Of a stretch of DNA of 40,148 bases, positions 25,370 through 36,128 are shown one piece after another. Source of the stretch: an uncultured Hyphomicrobiales bacterium (GTDB lineage: Bacteria > Pseudomonadota > Alphaproteobacteria > Rhizobiales > Beijerinckiaceae); NCBI GenBank assembly GCA_903824185.1, contig CAIJVU010000023.1, positions 1 to 40,148 of the forward strand. Direction: 5' to 3'. The notes below the pieces were generated by a model, which was given only the letters and a program-made list of their open reading frames with translations, had not been told where the DNA came from and ran no database searches. The position numbers were made by a program, and so were the translations under genes. Position 1 is the first letter of the stretch. Every line of letters begins with the position of its first letter.

Positions 25370-27645
25370 GCGGGAGTTCCTCCGTTCTTGGCTGCATCAG
25401 AAGATGGGGTCTCTTCAGCTTGCGGAATGGGAAGCCAAAGCCTGACGCAAGCGCCCCGTTCGCCATCTGAACGATCGAGCAAGTCGATCCCTCCCCCATG
25501 CTCTTCCAGAATTTTTCCGACAATGGCGAGCCCCAAACCCGTGCCCCCATTGCGCGTTGTCATATAAGGTTCCAGCAAACGGGCGCGGGCTTCCTTGGGA
25601 AAGCCCTTGCCATTATCAATCACATCAATGGTGATTTGGGTTTCATCCACTTGCAGGGCCACTTGTATGGCGGGCTTGTAGCCCGGCTCGGCAGAGTCTG
25701 ATCGATAGGTCGCAATGGCCTCTGTGGCATTTTTGACAATATTGGTCAGCGCTTGCGAGACCAGCCGACGATCATAAAGCGCTGTAACGGGATGGCTTGG
25801 CAAATTCTCGGTAATCTGAATATCGGGATTACCAATCCGCATCAAAAACAAAACCTGTCGAATGGTGCCGGACAAGTCTTCGCTTTCAGGCAACGGTTTC
25901 GGCATGCGGGCAAATGACGAGAATTCATCCACCATGCGCTTGATGTCATCCACCTGACGGATAATCGTGTCCGTGCATTGGTCAAACACATCCCGATCGG
26001 TTGTAATGACCTTGCCATATTTACGACGGATCCGCTCCGCCGAAAGCTGAATCGGGGTCAGCGGATTTTTGATCTCATGGGCAATACGACGCGCCACATC
26101 GGCCCAAGCAGAAGAGCGCTGGGCCGCAATCAGATCCGAAATATCATCAAGGGTGACGACCGAACTTTGTCCCTCGGCCATATCTTCTGACGTAATGCGC
26201 ACACTCAAAATACGTTCATTTTTCTGGCGATGCCACGAAATCTGCCCCTGCACGTCACCCGACCGGGACAAAGTCGCTTCTTGATATAAGTCCTGCAATT
26301 CAGGGGCTATTTCAGACAAGCTCTGGCCCAAAAGTGCTGAGGCATCACTATCGAGCAATCGGGCGGCTTCGGGATTGACGACGTTGATAATTCCTGTCGG
26401 GCTTAAGCCGATCACGCCTGCGGGCACACCGCCCAAAACGGCTTCTGTGAAGCGGCGGCGTTCATCAATCTGCCGATTGGCAATGATCAAATTCTGATGC
26501 TGCAACCGCAACTCAGACGTCATTTTGTTGAAGGTTTCTCCAAGATGGCCGAGATCCCCTTCCCGCAAGGAGACATCCACTGCCACATCATAATTACCCG
26601 ACGCGACCTCATCCGTGGCATCGATCAAACGACGAATGGGCGTGACGAGACGATTGGCAAAGTTCAACCCCACCAAGGCAGCCGACAATAACAAAATGAT
26701 CGAGACAACGGCATACATGCTGGCAAAGGCAACCTGCACTTCGAGTTTGCGCTTTGTCAGAGCATCATAATAATCCGCTGCGGCCTCTGCCTGTCGGGGG
26801 AAATCAAGAGCCAGCTGATCGACCCCGCGCGCCACGACAAGATAGGTGTTTTTGAAAGACGGCACTTTCAAAATGGCCCGGAAGATATTGTTATCTTTGG
26901 GGATCAGGCACCACGCCTCCAAATCATCCGCTGCCTTCATATCCTCCATTGTCGGCATGGAAAAACCGTCTGTGGCCTGCAATTCAATCTTCTCAAGGAT
27001 CGTGCCGTCATCGGTAATCAGAATGGAAATGGGAAAGCCCAAAAAGGCTGCGCGTGAGCGCATGAATTCATGAAAGAAAACGCGATTTTGCTCAAATGCC
27101 GGTCTGATCCGCGCCAAGTCGGACCCCATGAGATTGATTTCACGACCCAAGGCGCGGCATTGCAATTCGCGGAAGGAACGGGCGACCTCGACAGAGGTGG
27201 TCAGCAATTCCTGCACATAACGACCGAATGACAAATCAATCCCACGCTCAAGCGTCAACCAGCCCATCACTGCCACAAGTACGGCTGGCAAACCAGCAGT
27301 GAACACAAAAAGACCGACGATCCGCGCATGCAAACCCGCTGCAGCCTGCCCCGAACGACGGGCGCGCACCAGCCGCAATCCCTCGCCGAAAACAAAAAAC
27401 ACGAGGATGAAGATCAAGACGCCATTGGTGATAAAGAGACTGTTCACAATCTCGCGCGTCACCACAATCGGGATGATACCGGCCAGTACCACAAAGGTTG
27501 CGAGAGCGGACAGAAGCGCCAAACACACGGTGGTAACCACCGAGATAAACCACCAGCGCGATTTTTCAGTACTGCGTTCGGAAGACGCGGCGAAAATCGC
27601 AGGTGTCGTCTTTTCAGCTGTGGTTATGGGGTTTTGACTGTCCAT
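25366..27645 (-). CDS. ntrY: Nitrogen regulation sensor histidine kinase NtrY
   Basis: NtrY is the membrane sensor kinase that phosphorylates NtrX. The 759-residue protein has three N-terminal membrane helices (within residues 30-130), a periplasmic region of about 180 residues, another helix (VVSIILLLSAALVGLNFANR), then HAMP and PAS domains. The kinase core has phospho-accepting H523 ([21 protein letters not shown]) and an ATP-binding domain with NIVKNATEAI, DNGKGFP and GTGLGLAIVGK. The ATG at 27645 was preferred over a TTG six codons upstream; neither has a strong ribosome binding site. A 130-base gap separates it from ntrC, so ntrYX may have its own promoter. Confidence 0.95.
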   Translation of the reverse strand: MDSQNPITTAEKTTPAIFAASSERSTEKSRWWFISVVTTVCLALLSALATFVVLAGIIPIVVTREIVNSLFITNGVLIFILVFFVFGEGLRLVRARRSGQAAAGLHARIVGLFVFTAGLPAVLVAVMGWLTLERGIDLSFGRYVQELLTTSVEVARSFRELQCRALGREINLMGSDLARIRPAFEQNRVFFHEFMRSRAAFLGFPISILITDDGTILEKIELQATDGFSMPTMEDMKAADDLEAWCLIPKDNNIFRAILKVPSFKNTYLVVARGVDQLALDFPRQAEAAADYYDALTKRKLEVQVAFASMYAVVSIILLLSAALVGLNFANRLVTPIRRLIDATDEVASGNYDVAVDVSLREGDLGHLGETFNKMTSELRLQHQNLIIANRQIDERRRFTEAVLGGVPAGVIGLSPTGIINVVNPEAARLLDSDASALLGQSLSEIAPELQDLYQEATLSRSGDVQGQISWHRQKNERILSVRITSEDMAEGQSSVVTLDDISDLIAAQRSSAWADVARRIAHEIKNPLTPIQLSAERIRRKYGKVITTDRDVFDQCTDTIIRQVDDIKRMVDEFSSFARMPKPLPESEDLSGTIRQVLFLMRIGNPDIQITENLPSHPVTALYDRRLVSQALTNIVKNATEAIATYRSDSAEPGYKPAIQVALQVDETQITIDVIDNGKGFPKEARARLLEPYMTTRNGGTGLGLAIVGKILEEHGGGIDLLDRSDGERGACVRLWLPIPQAEETPSSDAAKNGGTPA

Positions 27646-27775
27646 ACTGTTGCAATAGAGCAACAGAGGGTTTTGGGGAAGGGCTTTTCAACGCAACGCC
27701 CTTACCTCCATGAGAGGCAAGCAGCTTATCTTCTTCCGTCTGATCGAGAGAAAAAGGTCAAAAAGATGAGAAGAG

Positions 27776-29227
27776 TCAACGCAATGTTTTAACGACAGGC
27801 AACTCAAGATCCCGGATTTTCTTGCGCAATGTGTTGCGGTTCAACCCAAGCATTTCCGCCGCTTTGATTTGGTTTCCGCGGGTCGCATTCAACGACACAC
27901 TGATCAAAGGCGCCTCCAATTCCCGCAAGATGCGATGATAGAGACCGGGGGGCGGGATATCACTGCCAAACTGGGCAAAATAGGCTTCCAGATGCCGCTC
28001 AATGGATTCCGAAAGGCTTTCGGGCTGGGCACGGGTCACATCAGGCGAATAATCGACAATCGGGGCTTCTGCCTCGATTAATTCCGCTTCAATCAAGGAT
28101 TCAACAATTGTTTCTTGCGGATAAAGGGCCGCCAAACGCCGAACCAGATTTTCCAATTCACGGATATTGCCGGGCCATGCATGCCGTTTGAGGCGATCCA
28201 ATGCCGCCATGTCGATCTGTTTACGCGGCAAACCCTCTTTCTCTGCCAGAGCAAAGAAATGTCTGACGAGATCAGGAATGTCCTCAGACCGCTCACGTAA
28301 TGGTGGAAGACGAAGCGGTACGACGTTGAGACGAAAGAACAAATCCTCGCGAAACAAACCTTGCCTAATAGCGCCACGCAAATCTTTATGGGTTGCGGCC
28401 ACAATCCGGACATTGGTTTTGATCGGGGTGCGTCCGCCAACCGTTGTATATTCCCCTTGCTGCAAGACACGAAGCAAACGGGTCTGCGCATCCATCGGCA
28501 TATCGCCGATTTCATCGAGGAACAGGGTGCCGCCCTCGGCCTGTTCGAACCGGCCAGATGTTCTTTGCAAGGCGCCGGTAAAGGAGCCCTTTTCATGCCC
28601 GAACAGCTCGCTTTCAATCAAATCCCGCGGAATGGCCGCCATATTCACCGGTACAAACGGCCCCTTTCGCCGCTTGCCGTAATCATGCAAAGCGCGGGCA
28701 ACCAGCTCTTTCCCTGTGCCGGACTCCCCCATGATCATCACAGTCAGATCCGTTTGCATGAGGCGAGCCAGAGCCCGATAAAGCTCCTGCATCGCAGGCG
28801 ACCGGCCAACCAGCGGAATATCCTCGGGCTGGTCGCTTTCCATCTGCGAGGGATTGGGCTTCGGACGGCTCATTGCGCGACCTACAATCCCGATTAATTC
28901 TTTTAAATCAAAAGGTTTGGGGAGATATTCATAAGCGCCGCGCTCGCTGGCGCGGATTGCTGTCATAAAGGTATTTTGCGCGCTCATGACAATCACGGGC
29001 ACATCGGGGCGCACTTTTTTAATGCGGGGAACCAGATCAAAGCCGCTTTCATCCGGCATCACGACATCAGTGATGATCAAGTCACCCTCACCTGCCGCCG
29101 CCCAGCGATAGAGTGTTGCCGCCTGCCCCGTTGTCTTGACCTCGAAGCCAGCCCGTCCCAGAGCCTGACTCAAGACAGTACGGATGGCAGCATCATCATC
29201 AGCAACAAGAATAGTGCCTTGCGGCAT
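27776..29227 (-). CDS. ntrC: Nitrogen regulation response regulator NtrC
   Basis: NtrC is the enhancer-binding activator of nitrogen assimilation genes, working with sigma54. The 483-residue protein has a receiver domain (D54 in [10 protein letters not shown]), an AAA+ domain with Walker A GESGTGKE and Walker [12 protein letters not shown], and the Fis-type DNA-binding helix-turn-helix near the C-terminus ([20 protein letters not shown]). The sigma54-contact loop reads GSFTGA (residues 214-219) rather than the usual GAFTGA. It starts 3 bases after the ntrB stop, so the two are surely co-transcribed. Confidence 0.95.
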   Translation of the reverse strand: MPQGTILVADDDAAIRTVLSQALGRAGFEVKTTGQAATLYRWAAAGEGDLIITDVVMPDESGFDLVPRIKKVRPDVPVIVMSAQNTFMTAIRASERGAYEYLPKPFDLKELIGIVGRAMSRPKPNPSQMESDQPEDIPLVGRSPAMQELYRALARLMQTDLTVMIMGESGTGKELVARALHDYGKRRKGPFVPVNMAAIPRDLIESELFGHEKGSFTGALQRTSGRFEQAEGGTLFLDEIGDMPMDAQTRLLRVLQQGEYTTVGGRTPIKTNVRIVAATHKDLRGAIRQGLFREDLFFRLNVVPLRLPPLRERSEDIPDLVRHFFALAEKEGLPRKQIDMAALDRLKRHAWPGNIRELENLVRRLAALYPQETIVESLIEAELIEAEAPIVDYSPDVTRAQPESLSESIERHLEAYFAQFGSDIPPPGLYHRILRELEAPLISVSLNATRGNQIKAAEMLGLNRNTLRKKIRDLELPVVKTLR

Positions 29228-29230
29228 TGT

Positions 29231-30355
29231 TTAATTCTCCAATTCAGCCATTCGGCCATCACGCGCGGCATGCATGGGCATCAATGTGCGAAATGTGGTT
29301 CGCCTTGGCATTGTCTCACATTCAATCACGCCACCATGATCTCCGATGATCTTAGCAACCAATGCAAGACCGAGGCCACTTCCGGAATTTTTGGTGGAGA
29401 AGAAGGGTTCGAACAGGTGACGCTCCAGATCCGCGGGGATCCCGGGACCATTATCCCTGATACTGATTTCAAGCGGCAAAGCCACACGACCGGGCTGGCC
29501 GTTGACGCTCATCCGAACCCCGGGCCTGAAAGCCGAAATGAGTTCAATCGTCCCGTCGATTGTATCGGGGCCGATGGCTTCTGCCGCATTTTTCACCAAA
29601 TTCAGGAAAACTTGAATGAGTTGATCCCTGTTCCCGATCATCGGTGGCAAAGAGGGGTCATAATTTTCGATAAAGCGGATATGGCGGGCAAAACCCGATT
29701 GGGCGATTTTTTTGACATGTTCCAGCACGGAATGAATGTTCAACGCCTCTTGCTGCAGCGGTTTTCCATCCGCAAAATCCTCAAAACGGTCAACAAGCGT
29801 GACAATTCGATCCGTTTCATCACAAATGAGCTGTGTCAGCTGCCGGTCTTCATCAGAGGCATTCAATTCGAGCAATTGGGCTGCCCCGCGAATGCCGGAC
29901 AAAGGGTTTTTTATTTCATGGGCCAGCATCGAACCCAGCGCAGAAATTGAGCGGGCCGTCCCACGATGGGTCATTTGCCTGCCTATTTTTTCAGCAATTG
30001 TTCTTTCTTGAAGCACAAGCGCGACTTCTTTTTGACCATCTCCGGCGGGTGCCACAAAAACATCCACAATCCGATCCAGCCCATTGCGCGGGGTGCCCAG
30101 ATCGACACGATACTCGTTAAAAGTACCGCCGGTGTTGCGGGTCTCCTCGATCAAACCAATCACCGGTGAACCGAAAGGCAGGATTTGCCGAAAATTCATC
30201 CGGCGCATCATGGCCGTACTGGTATGGAAAAAGGTTTCGGCAGCCAGATTGGCCTCAATAATCAAATCATCGGCCCCGATCACCAAAATGGGATAGGGCA
30301 ACAGGCCAATCAGCGTATCCGCCAGCTTGGGATTATGAAATGTATCAACACTCAT
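29231..30355 (-). CDS. ntrB: Nitrogen regulation sensor histidine kinase NtrB
   Basis: NtrB is the soluble kinase/phosphatase that controls NtrC in response to PII. The 374-residue protein has an N-terminal PAS domain (about residues 10-120), the phospho-accepting histidine H146 in [21 protein letters not shown], and an ATP-binding domain with [21 protein letters not shown] and [12 protein letters not shown]. There is no membrane segment. Its start overlaps the dusB stop by 4 bases (ATGA). Gene order dusB-ntrB-ntrC is characteristic of alphaproteobacteria. Confidence 0.95.
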   Translation of the reverse strand: MSVDTFHNPKLADTLIGLLPYPILVIGADDLIIEANLAAETFFHTSTAMMRRMNFRQILPFGSPVIGLIEETRNTGGTFNEYRVDLGTPRNGLDRIVDVFVAPAGDGQKEVALVLQERTIAEKIGRQMTHRGTARSISALGSMLAHEIKNPLSGIRGAAQLLELNASDEDRQLTQLICDETDRIVTLVDRFEDFADGKPLQQEALNIHSVLEHVKKIAQSGFARHIRFIENYDPSLPPMIGNRDQLIQVFLNLVKNAAEAIGPDTIDGTIELISAFRPGVRMSVNGQPGRVALPLEISIRDNGPGIPADLERHLFEPFFSTKNSGSGLGLALVAKIIGDHGGVIECETMPRRTTFRTLMPMHAARDGRMAELEN

Positions 30356-31362
30356 GCTGCAACTTTCTCTGCAGAGGTTTCAAACAGCGCAATCAGCAAA
30401 TGACGGACTTCGGCGGGGTCAAGACTTGTAAGAAGGCGTAACCGCTCTTCATCGCTAAAATGAAGGGGATTGGCATGATGTTCCGCATAGCCAGCCAAGT
30501 GCTTTCTGGCATGGCGGATCCCCATTTTGTGGCCATAAAGCGACAATAACCCCTCATAATGTTCAAGGGCGGCTTCTTTTCGTTCCTCAACAGAGGGAAA
30601 GCGCGGGTGATCAGACCCCGCCAGACCTTGCGCGATAAAGCCTGCAAGCCAAGGCTGACCTGTGGCGGCGCGCCCGATCATGACTCCCTGTCCGCCTGAC
30701 TGCGAAAGCATGTCCCGCGCATCGGACAAGGAAAGGCAATCTCCATTGACGATCACCGGAATGGAAACGGCGTCTGTGACAGCACGAATGGCCGCCCAAT
30801 CGGCCTTGCCTTTGTAAAATTGATTACGGGTGCGTCCATGGACCGTCACAGCCGCAACGCCGGCTTGTTCAGCTCTTTGAGCCAGTTCCGGCGCATTGCG
30901 ATTGTGATCATCCCAACCCAGACGCATTTTCACCGTTACAGGGATGGAGACGGCATCCAGCACGGCTTGGATCAATTGCGTGGCATGATCCAGATCACGC
31001 ATCAAAGCCGACCCCGCTTCGCCGCCAATCACTTTCTTGGCGGGGCAGCCCATATTAATATCAATCACCGAGGCGCCGGAGGCTTCAGACAGCCGCGCCG
31101 CTTCCGCCATCCAATGCGGCTGACATCCCGCCAGCTGGACAATATGAGGATCGATACCGGACCCTTCGGCACGCAATTGGGCCTCGGCATCGCCATAAAC
31201 AAGCTGATGGGACGCCACCATTTCCGACACAACCATGCTGGCCCCGAAACGCCGTGCAATTTTGCGCATCACGACATCGGTCACGCCAGACATGGGCGCC
31301 AAAGCCACGCAGCCATCCAGCTGCAAGGGGCCGAGCTTCAGAGGGGGATAGATCGCTGCCAT
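30352..31362 (-). CDS. dusB: tRNA-dihydrouridine synthase (DusB/NifR3)
   Basis: An FMN enzyme that reduces uridine to dihydrouridine in the D-loop of tRNAs. The 336-residue protein has the TIM-barrel motifs [12 protein letters not shown], the active-site cysteine in [36 protein letters not shown] and the phosphate-binding [13 protein letters not shown]. It belongs to the NifR3 group, named from its place in the ntr operon of Rhodobacter. The ATG at 31362 was preferred over a TTG five codons upstream. As first gene of the operon it likely sets the promoter for ntrBC. Confidence 0.95.
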   Translation of the reverse strand: MAAIYPPLKLGPLQLDGCVALAPMSGVTDVVMRKIARRFGASMVVSEMVASHQLVYGDAEAQLRAEGSGIDPHIVQLAGCQPHWMAEAARLSEASGASVIDINMGCPAKKVIGGEAGSALMRDLDHATQLIQAVLDAVSIPVTVKMRLGWDDHNRNAPELAQRAEQAGVAAVTVHGRTRNQFYKGKADWAAIRAVTDAVSIPVIVNGDCLSLSDARDMLSQSGGQGVMIGRAATGQPWLAGFIAQGLAGSDHPRFPSVEERKEAALEHYEGLLSLYGHKMGIRHARKHLAGYAEHHANPLHFSDEERLRLLTSLDPAEVRHLLIALFETSAEKVAA

Positions 31363-31478
31363 CAAAAATCCGTTCAAACCATGTCCCTCTCTCTAACGGA
31401 ATTTGCCAGTGGGGGTAAGTCTAATCCAAAGGCCGGAGGCGGATATTGTGTCTTGACCTCCTCAAAAAGGCAGGCCAA

Positions 31479-32705
31479 ATGTGGGTGATGGGACAGGGTC
31501 TAGCACATCTTCATGCGGCCATCGTGGTTGCCGCGGGCCGCGGTCATCGCGCCGGAGGGGGAATACCCAAGCAATATCGGCTTTTGCACAATGAGCCGGT
31601 TTTAACCAGAAGCCTGCGTGCCCTCTGTGCCCATGCCAAAATTGATCAGGTGATCTGTGTCATTCATCCCGATGATCACGCGCTTTACCAAAACGCCGTT
31701 GATCGCCTGCCGACACAATTCAAACAAAAAATCCGGCCCCCTGTATCCGGAGGGGAAACCCGCCAACAATCCGTGTTTGCAGGTTTAAAAGCACTCGCAA
31801 AACCAGAGACGGAAAGACCAGAGATTGTGTTGGTGCATGATGCGGCCCGTCCCTTTGTATCAGATGCCCTAATCAAGCGCGGGCTTGAGGCGATGACGCT
31901 TCATGACGCCTGCATTCCGGCTATTGCCGTCATCGATACGCTCAAACAGATTGATGCGCACAACAAAGTCATGGCAACGCCGGACCGGTCAACACTGGTG
32001 GCCGTACAAACACCGCAAATTTTTAAATTCGCTTTGCTGTTTGAGGCCCACCAACACGCCCAGACAAAGGATGGCCTTACCGATGACGCCATGGTGGTTG
32101 AGCACATGGGACGTGCGGTCTATGTCTTTGAAGGCGAGGCACGCAATATCAAATTAACAACGGATGACGACTTCATCCGCGCACAGCTTGAAATGGCCTC
32201 TTCCATGATCACAGTGACCGGATTTGGTTATGACGTGCATGCTTTTGATAAAGGCGACCATGTCACACTGGCAGGCGTCAAAATCCCTTATGAAAAAGGA
32301 ATACGGGCCCATTCAGACGGTGATGTCATTTTGCATGCACTGTGTGACGCCCTGTTCGGCGTGATGGGTGACGGGGATATCGGCCAGCATTTCCCGCCCT
32401 CAGATCCGCAATGGCGCGGAGCCTCATCCGATCATTTTGTAAAATTTGCACTGGATCGCTTGCATCAACGCGGTGGGCAATTACTGCATGCCGATGTCAC
32501 GCTTGTTGCAGAAGCACCTAAGATCGGCCCCCATCGCAAAACGATGATTGAGACCCTTTCGCATTTACTGCAACTGCCAGAACAGCGAATTGGGTTAAAA
32601 GCCACAACAAGTGAAAGCATGGGCTTTACGGGCCGCAAAGAAGGCCTTGCGGCCTCTGTTGTGGTCACGGTGCGGATGCCTGAAAAAGAGGATCACCATG
32701 TTTGA
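31479..32705 (+). CDS. ispDF: Bifunctional MEP-pathway enzyme IspDF
   Basis: A fusion of two enzymes of the MEP route to isoprenoids: 4-diphosphocytidyl-2C-methylerythritol synthase and 2C-methylerythritol 2,4-cyclodiphosphate synthase. In the 408-residue product the IspD part (about residues 10-235) shows AAIVVAAGRGHRAGGGIPKQY and LVHDAARPFVS. The IspF part (from about 243) shows GFGYDVHAF, with metal-binding aspartate and histidine, then AHSDGDVILHALCDALFG and GDIGQHFPPSDP. Both active sites look complete. The fusion is well known in alphaproteobacteria. The ATG at 31479 is the likely start; an ATG at 31488 and an upstream TTG at 31446 are alternatives. It overlaps pncC by 8 bases. Confidence 0.94.
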   Translation: MWVMGQGLAHLHAAIVVAAGRGHRAGGGIPKQYRLLHNEPVLTRSLRALCAHAKIDQVICVIHPDDHALYQNAVDRLPTQFKQKIRPPVSGGETRQQSVFAGLKALAKPETERPEIVLVHDAARPFVSDALIKRGLEAMTLHDACIPAIAVIDTLKQIDAHNKVMATPDRSTLVAVQTPQIFKFALLFEAHQHAQTKDGLTDDAMVVEHMGRAVYVFEGEARNIKLTTDDDFIRAQLEMASSMITVTGFGYDVHAFDKGDHVTLAGVKIPYEKGIRAHSDGDVILHALCDALFGVMGDGDIGQHFPPSDPQWRGASSDHFVKFALDRLHQRGGQLLHADVTLVAEAPKIGPHRKTMIETLSHLLQLPEQRIGLKATTSESMGFTGRKEGLAASVVVTVRMPEKEDHHV

Positions 32706-33201
32706 CCCGTCACTCATCCACCAAGCCGAATATGTATTGGCAACCTGCCGCGCGAAGCAATTGAAAATTGCAACGGTTGAAAGTTGCACCGGCGGACTTG
32801 TTGCCGCTTTGCTCACTGAAATCGCAGGATCATCGGATGTGGTTGATCGCGGTTTCATCACCTATTCAAATGCAGCCAAACATGAATTGGTGGGCGTACC
32901 CGACCCATTGATTGCCAACCATGGAGCTGTCAGCGAACCTGTGGCCCGCGCCATGGCAGAAGGCGGCTTGACCCATTCTGAGGCTGATCTCTGCATCGCC
33001 TTGACAGGCATCGCCGGACCCGGTGGCGGATCAGCGGAAAAACCGGTGGGACTTGTGCATCTGGCCTTGGCTGCAAAGAACAAACCAACGGTACATGTCA
33101 GGTGTTTGTTCACGCAGGCAACGCGAACTGACATCCGGCTGGCTGCTGTAAAGAAAGCCCTTGATTTGCTGCAAGAGGCTGCACAGGCATCAAACGCTTG
33201 A
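32698..33201 (+). CDS. pncC: Nicotinamide-nucleotide amidase (CinA C-terminal domain family)
   Basis: A 167-residue stand-alone CinA C-terminal domain protein, expected to deamidate NMN to nicotinate mononucleotide in pyridine nucleotide recycling. Typical motifs are VESCTGGLVAALLTEIAGSS, FITYSNAAKHELVGV, GAVSEPVARAMAEG and TGIAGPGGGSAEKPVGLVH. The ATG at 32698 overlaps the ispDF stop by 8 bases, implying coupled translation; the frame is open upstream only inside ispDF. The 3' end overlaps the convergent ratA gene by 12 bases. Confidence 0.92.
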   Translation: MFDPSLIHQAEYVLATCRAKQLKIATVESCTGGLVAALLTEIAGSSDVVDRGFITYSNAAKHELVGVPDPLIANHGAVSEPVARAMAEGGLTHSEADLCIALTGIAGPGGGSAEKPVGLVHLALAAKNKPTVHVRCLFTQATRTDIRLAAVKKALDLLQEAAQASNA

Positions 33202-33645
33202 TGGATAAATCAGCGCTGCGCGGGCCTCAAAAGCTTCAGAGAATTTACGAAACGCTTTATCAAACATAGCGCCCATCAAAACGCCGAGCATGCGGTTGCG
33301 AAATTCGTAATCAATATAAAAGACCACTTTGCACCCCTTGCCATCAGGCAAAAACTGCCAACGATTATCAAGATGGCTGAATGGCCCTTCGAGATAGGTG
33401 ACAAAAATCTGCTGGTTTTGGGGATCAAGTGTCACGCGTGATGTGAAGGTCTCATGAACGGCTTTATAACCGACGCTCATATCGGCGACCAAAACCTCAA
33501 GACCTTCCGGTGATGTCACTTTGCGGCGAATACGCAAATCCTCGCATAGGGGCAAGAATTGCGGATAGGCCTGCACATCGGCCACGAGATCAAACATCTG
33601 TTGCGGCGTAAAAGGGACATCACGGCTTGATTGAAACCGGGGCAT
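33190..33645 (-). CDS. ratA: RatA/COQ10 family START-domain protein
   Basis: A 151-residue polyketide-cyclase/START-like protein of the COQ10/RatA group. Mitochondrial relatives bind ubiquinone and support respiration; Escherichia coli RatA was described as a toxin affecting ribosome association, so naming is uncertain. Visible family features are the start SRDVPFTPQQMFDLVADVQAYPQFLPLC, then FTSRVTLDPQNQQIFV, the LEGPFSHLDNRWQF turn, and YEFRNRMLGVLMGAMFDKAF. In alphaproteobacteria it commonly follows lipA, as here (6 bases apart), making it the last gene of the pdh-lipA unit. A role in quinone handling is the more likely reading. Confidence 0.88.
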   Translation of the reverse strand: MPRFQSSRDVPFTPQQMFDLVADVQAYPQFLPLCEDLRIRRKVTSPEGLEVLVADMSVGYKAVHETFTSRVTLDPQNQQIFVTYLEGPFSHLDNRWQFLPDGKGCKVVFYIDYEFRNRMLGVLMGAMFDKAFRKFSEAFEARAALIYPSSV

Positions 33646-33651
33646 GGCGGA

Positions 33652-34641
33652 TTACGCGGATTGCGCTAAACGCGCCGCTTTCAAACGCGCAAAATCTTCA
33701 CCGGCATGATGAGAGGAGCGCGTCAAAGGTGTTGCCGAAACGAGTAAAAAGCCTTTGGTATAGGCCACGGTTTCATAGCCTTTGAAATCATCCGGCGTAA
33801 TATATTCCATCACCTGATGATGTTTTTTTGTGGGCTGCAAATATTGACCAATCGTCAAAAAATCAACATCGGCTGAACGCAAATCATCCATCAATTGCAA
33901 GACCTCGTTCCGTGTCTCGCCCAACCCAACCATGATGCCCGATTTGGTGAAAATGGTCGGGTCCATTTCTTTCACCCGCTGCAACAAGCGAATGGAATGG
34001 AAATACCGCGCGCCTGGTCGCACAGTCAGATAGTTCGATGCAACCGTTTCCAGATTGTGATTGAACACATCGGGCCGTGCCTTCACCACAATTTCCAACG
34101 CACCATCTTTGCGTAAAAAATCGGGTGTCAAAACCTCAATAGAAGTTTGCGGAGATTTTTCGCGAATAGCCAAAATCGTCTCGGCAAAATGCTGCGCGCC
34201 ACCATCGGCGAGATCGTCACGATCCACCGAAGTAATCACGACATGCTCAAGACCGAGTTTGAAAACAGCATCTGCGACATGCTGCGGCTCACTGCGATCC
34301 AGCGCATCCGGCAGGCCGGTCCGCACATTGCAAAATGAGCAAGCCCGCGTGCAAACCTCTCCCATGATCATGAAGGTGGCGTGGTTTTTTTCCCAGCATT
34401 CACCAATATTGGGGCAGCTCGCTTCTTCGCAGACCGTGACAAGGCGGTTTTCTTTGACGATGGATTGGGTCTTGTTCCAAAGCGCCGAGCCGGGTGCTTT
34501 CACCCGTATCCAATCCGGCTTTTTGAGCTGCGGCTGATCAGCGCGATGCGCTTTCTCGGGATGACGCGCCCCCTGCCCTGATTTGGCAGCGAGCCCCTTT
34601 CCGCGAGGATCGTTTTTCAGCGTATCGAGAACCGTTGTCAT
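33652..34641 (-). CDS. lipA: Lipoyl synthase
   Basis: LipA is a radical SAM enzyme that inserts two sulfur atoms into octanoyl groups on lipoyl domains, using an auxiliary [4Fe-4S] cluster as sulfur donor. In the 329-residue protein the auxiliary-cluster cysteines are C71, C76 and C82 ([13 protein letters not shown]), and the radical SAM CxxxCxxC is C97, C101 and C104 (CTRACSFC). The [10 protein letters not shown] end holds the conserved serine that binds the auxiliary cluster. It lies 29 bases after lpd, so the enzyme that lipoylates PdhB and PdhC is made from their operon, and it depends on the SUF system encoded earlier in the window. Confidence 0.96.
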   Translation of the reverse strand: MTTVLDTLKNDPRGKGLAAKSGQGARHPEKAHRADQPQLKKPDWIRVKAPGSALWNKTQSIVKENRLVTVCEEASCPNIGECWEKNHATFMIMGEVCTRACSFCNVRTGLPDALDRSEPQHVADAVFKLGLEHVVITSVDRDDLADGGAQHFAETILAIREKSPQTSIEVLTPDFLRKDGALEIVVKARPDVFNHNLETVASNYLTVRPGARYFHSIRLLQRVKEMDPTIFTKSGIMVGLGETRNEVLQLMDDLRSADVDFLTIGQYLQPTKKHHQVMEYITPDDFKGYETVAYTKGFLLVSATPLTRSSHHAGEDFARLKAARLAQSA

Positions 34642-34670
34642 GAGCGCATCGCCTATGCCTGTTGCATAGA

Positions 34671-36116
34671 TCAGGTGTGGATCACCCGACCATAGGCGTC
34701 AAGCACTGATTCATGCATCATTTCGGAGAGGGTCGGATGCGGGAACACCGTATGCATCAGATCTTCTTCGGTGGTCTCCAATGTCATAGCGACAACATAC
34801 CCCTGAATAAGCTCTGTGACTTCGGCGCCGATCATATGCGCACCCAGCAGTTTTCCGGATTTCGCATCAAACACGGTCTTGATCAAACCATCCGGCTCAC
34901 CAAGAGCGATGGCCTTGCCATTGCCCATGAATGGGAAACGACCCACTTTGATTTGATGTCCGGCCTCTTTGGCTTTTGCTTCCGTCAAACCAACAGAGGC
35001 GACTTGCGGATGACAATAGGTGCAACCCGGGATCTTCAATTTATCCATGGCATGTACATGCAAGCCTTTGATCCCTTCAACGCATAACACGCCTTCATGT
35101 TCGGCTTTGTGCGCCAGCATGGGCGGTCCTGCCACGTCCCCAATGGCATATATGCCTGCAACATTGGTGCGGCCCAAACCATCGGTCACCACACAACCGC
35201 GATCGGTTTTCACGCCCAAGGCTTCCAGACCAAGATTTTCAATATTGCCGACAACACCTACGGCAGAAATCAAACGCTCGGCGGTCAATTCAATGGTTGC
35301 GCCTTTTTCATCTTGAATGCTGGCGGTGACGGAATTGGTCCCCTTTTTCACACTCAGGACTTTTGCGCAGGTCATGATTTTCATGCCCTGCTTTTCAAAG
35401 CTTTTGCGCGCCAGCGCTGCAATCTCGGCGTCTTCAACAGGCAGAATTTGCGGCATGACTTCAACAACCGTCACATCCGCCCCAAAGGTGCGATAGAATG
35501 AGGCAAATTCAATCCCGATGGCACCCGATCCCATCACGATGAGGGACTTGGGCATGGTCTTGGGAACCATGGCCTCGAAATAAGTCCAGATCAGATTTTT
35601 ATCCGGCTCAATGCCTGGCAAAGCCCGCGGACGCGCGCCTGTGGCCACAATAATGTTTTTGGCCTTGTATGTCCCTTGTCCAAGAATACCTTTGGGAATG
35701 GGGTTTTGTGGTTCAACCGCGGCCTTGGTGGCAGAGCCTACAACAACCTCACCCACTTTTGTGATTTTGGCTTCACCCCAAATCACATCCACTTTGTTCT
35801 TCTTGAGCAGATAGGCCACACCGCCATTGAGTTGGGCTGACACACCACGCGAGCGCTTGACCACATCGGACATATCGACATCCATGGAGCCATTGAGCTT
35901 CAGACCATAATTTTGCGCATGGGTCGCATAATGATAAATTTCAGCCGAACGCAACAAAGCCTTGGTCGGGATACAACCCCAATTGAGACAAATGCCGCCC
36001 AGATGTTCGCGTTCAACCAAAGCTGTTTTGAAACCCAGCTGCGCCGAACGAATGGCTGTCACATAGCCCCCCGGGCCGCCACCAATGATCAAGACGTCAT
36101 AAAGCGTTTCAGCCAT
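34671..36116 (-). CDS. lpd: Dihydrolipoyl dehydrogenase (E3 of pyruvate dehydrogenase)
   Basis: E3 reoxidises the dihydrolipoyl groups of the complex and reduces NAD+. The 481-residue flavoprotein has the FAD-binding start ([21 protein letters not shown]), the redox-active disulfide C43/C48 in [13 protein letters not shown], the NAD-binding [14 protein letters not shown], and the C-terminal active-site base H460 with E465 (HPTLSE). The ribosome site TAAGGAGCG precedes the ATG, and the gene begins 12 bases after pdhC. Its place in the pdh operon marks it as the pyruvate dehydrogenase E3 rather than the 2-oxoglutarate dehydrogenase copy. Confidence 0.95.
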   Translation of the reverse strand: MAETLYDVLIIGGGPGGYVTAIRSAQLGFKTALVEREHLGGICLNWGCIPTKALLRSAEIYHYATHAQNYGLKLNGSMDVDMSDVVKRSRGVSAQLNGGVAYLLKKNKVDVIWGEAKITKVGEVVVGSATKAAVEPQNPIPKGILGQGTYKAKNIIVATGARPRALPGIEPDKNLIWTYFEAMVPKTMPKSLIVMGSGAIGIEFASFYRTFGADVTVVEVMPQILPVEDAEIAALARKSFEKQGMKIMTCAKVLSVKKGTNSVTASIQDEKGATIELTAERLISAVGVVGNIENLGLEALGVKTDRGCVVTDGLGRTNVAGIYAIGDVAGPPMLAHKAEHEGVLCVEGIKGLHVHAMDKLKIPGCTYCHPQVASVGLTEAKAKEAGHQIKVGRFPFMGNGKAIALGEPDGLIKTVFDAKSGKLLGAHMIGAEVTELIQGYVVAMTLETTEEDLMHTVFPHPTLSEMMHESVLDAYGRVIHT

Positions 36117-36128
36117 CTCAAGCGCTCC

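Noticed and set aside
28976-29950. Long open frame (324 codons) on the plus strand opposite ntrC and ntrB
   Set aside because: It lies antisense to two well-supported kinase/regulator genes, shows no recognisable domain, and its composition is that of a reverse-strand shadow.
31446-32705. ispDF as a new gene fusion
   Set aside because: The IspDF fusion is well established in alphaproteobacteria and some epsilonproteobacteria.
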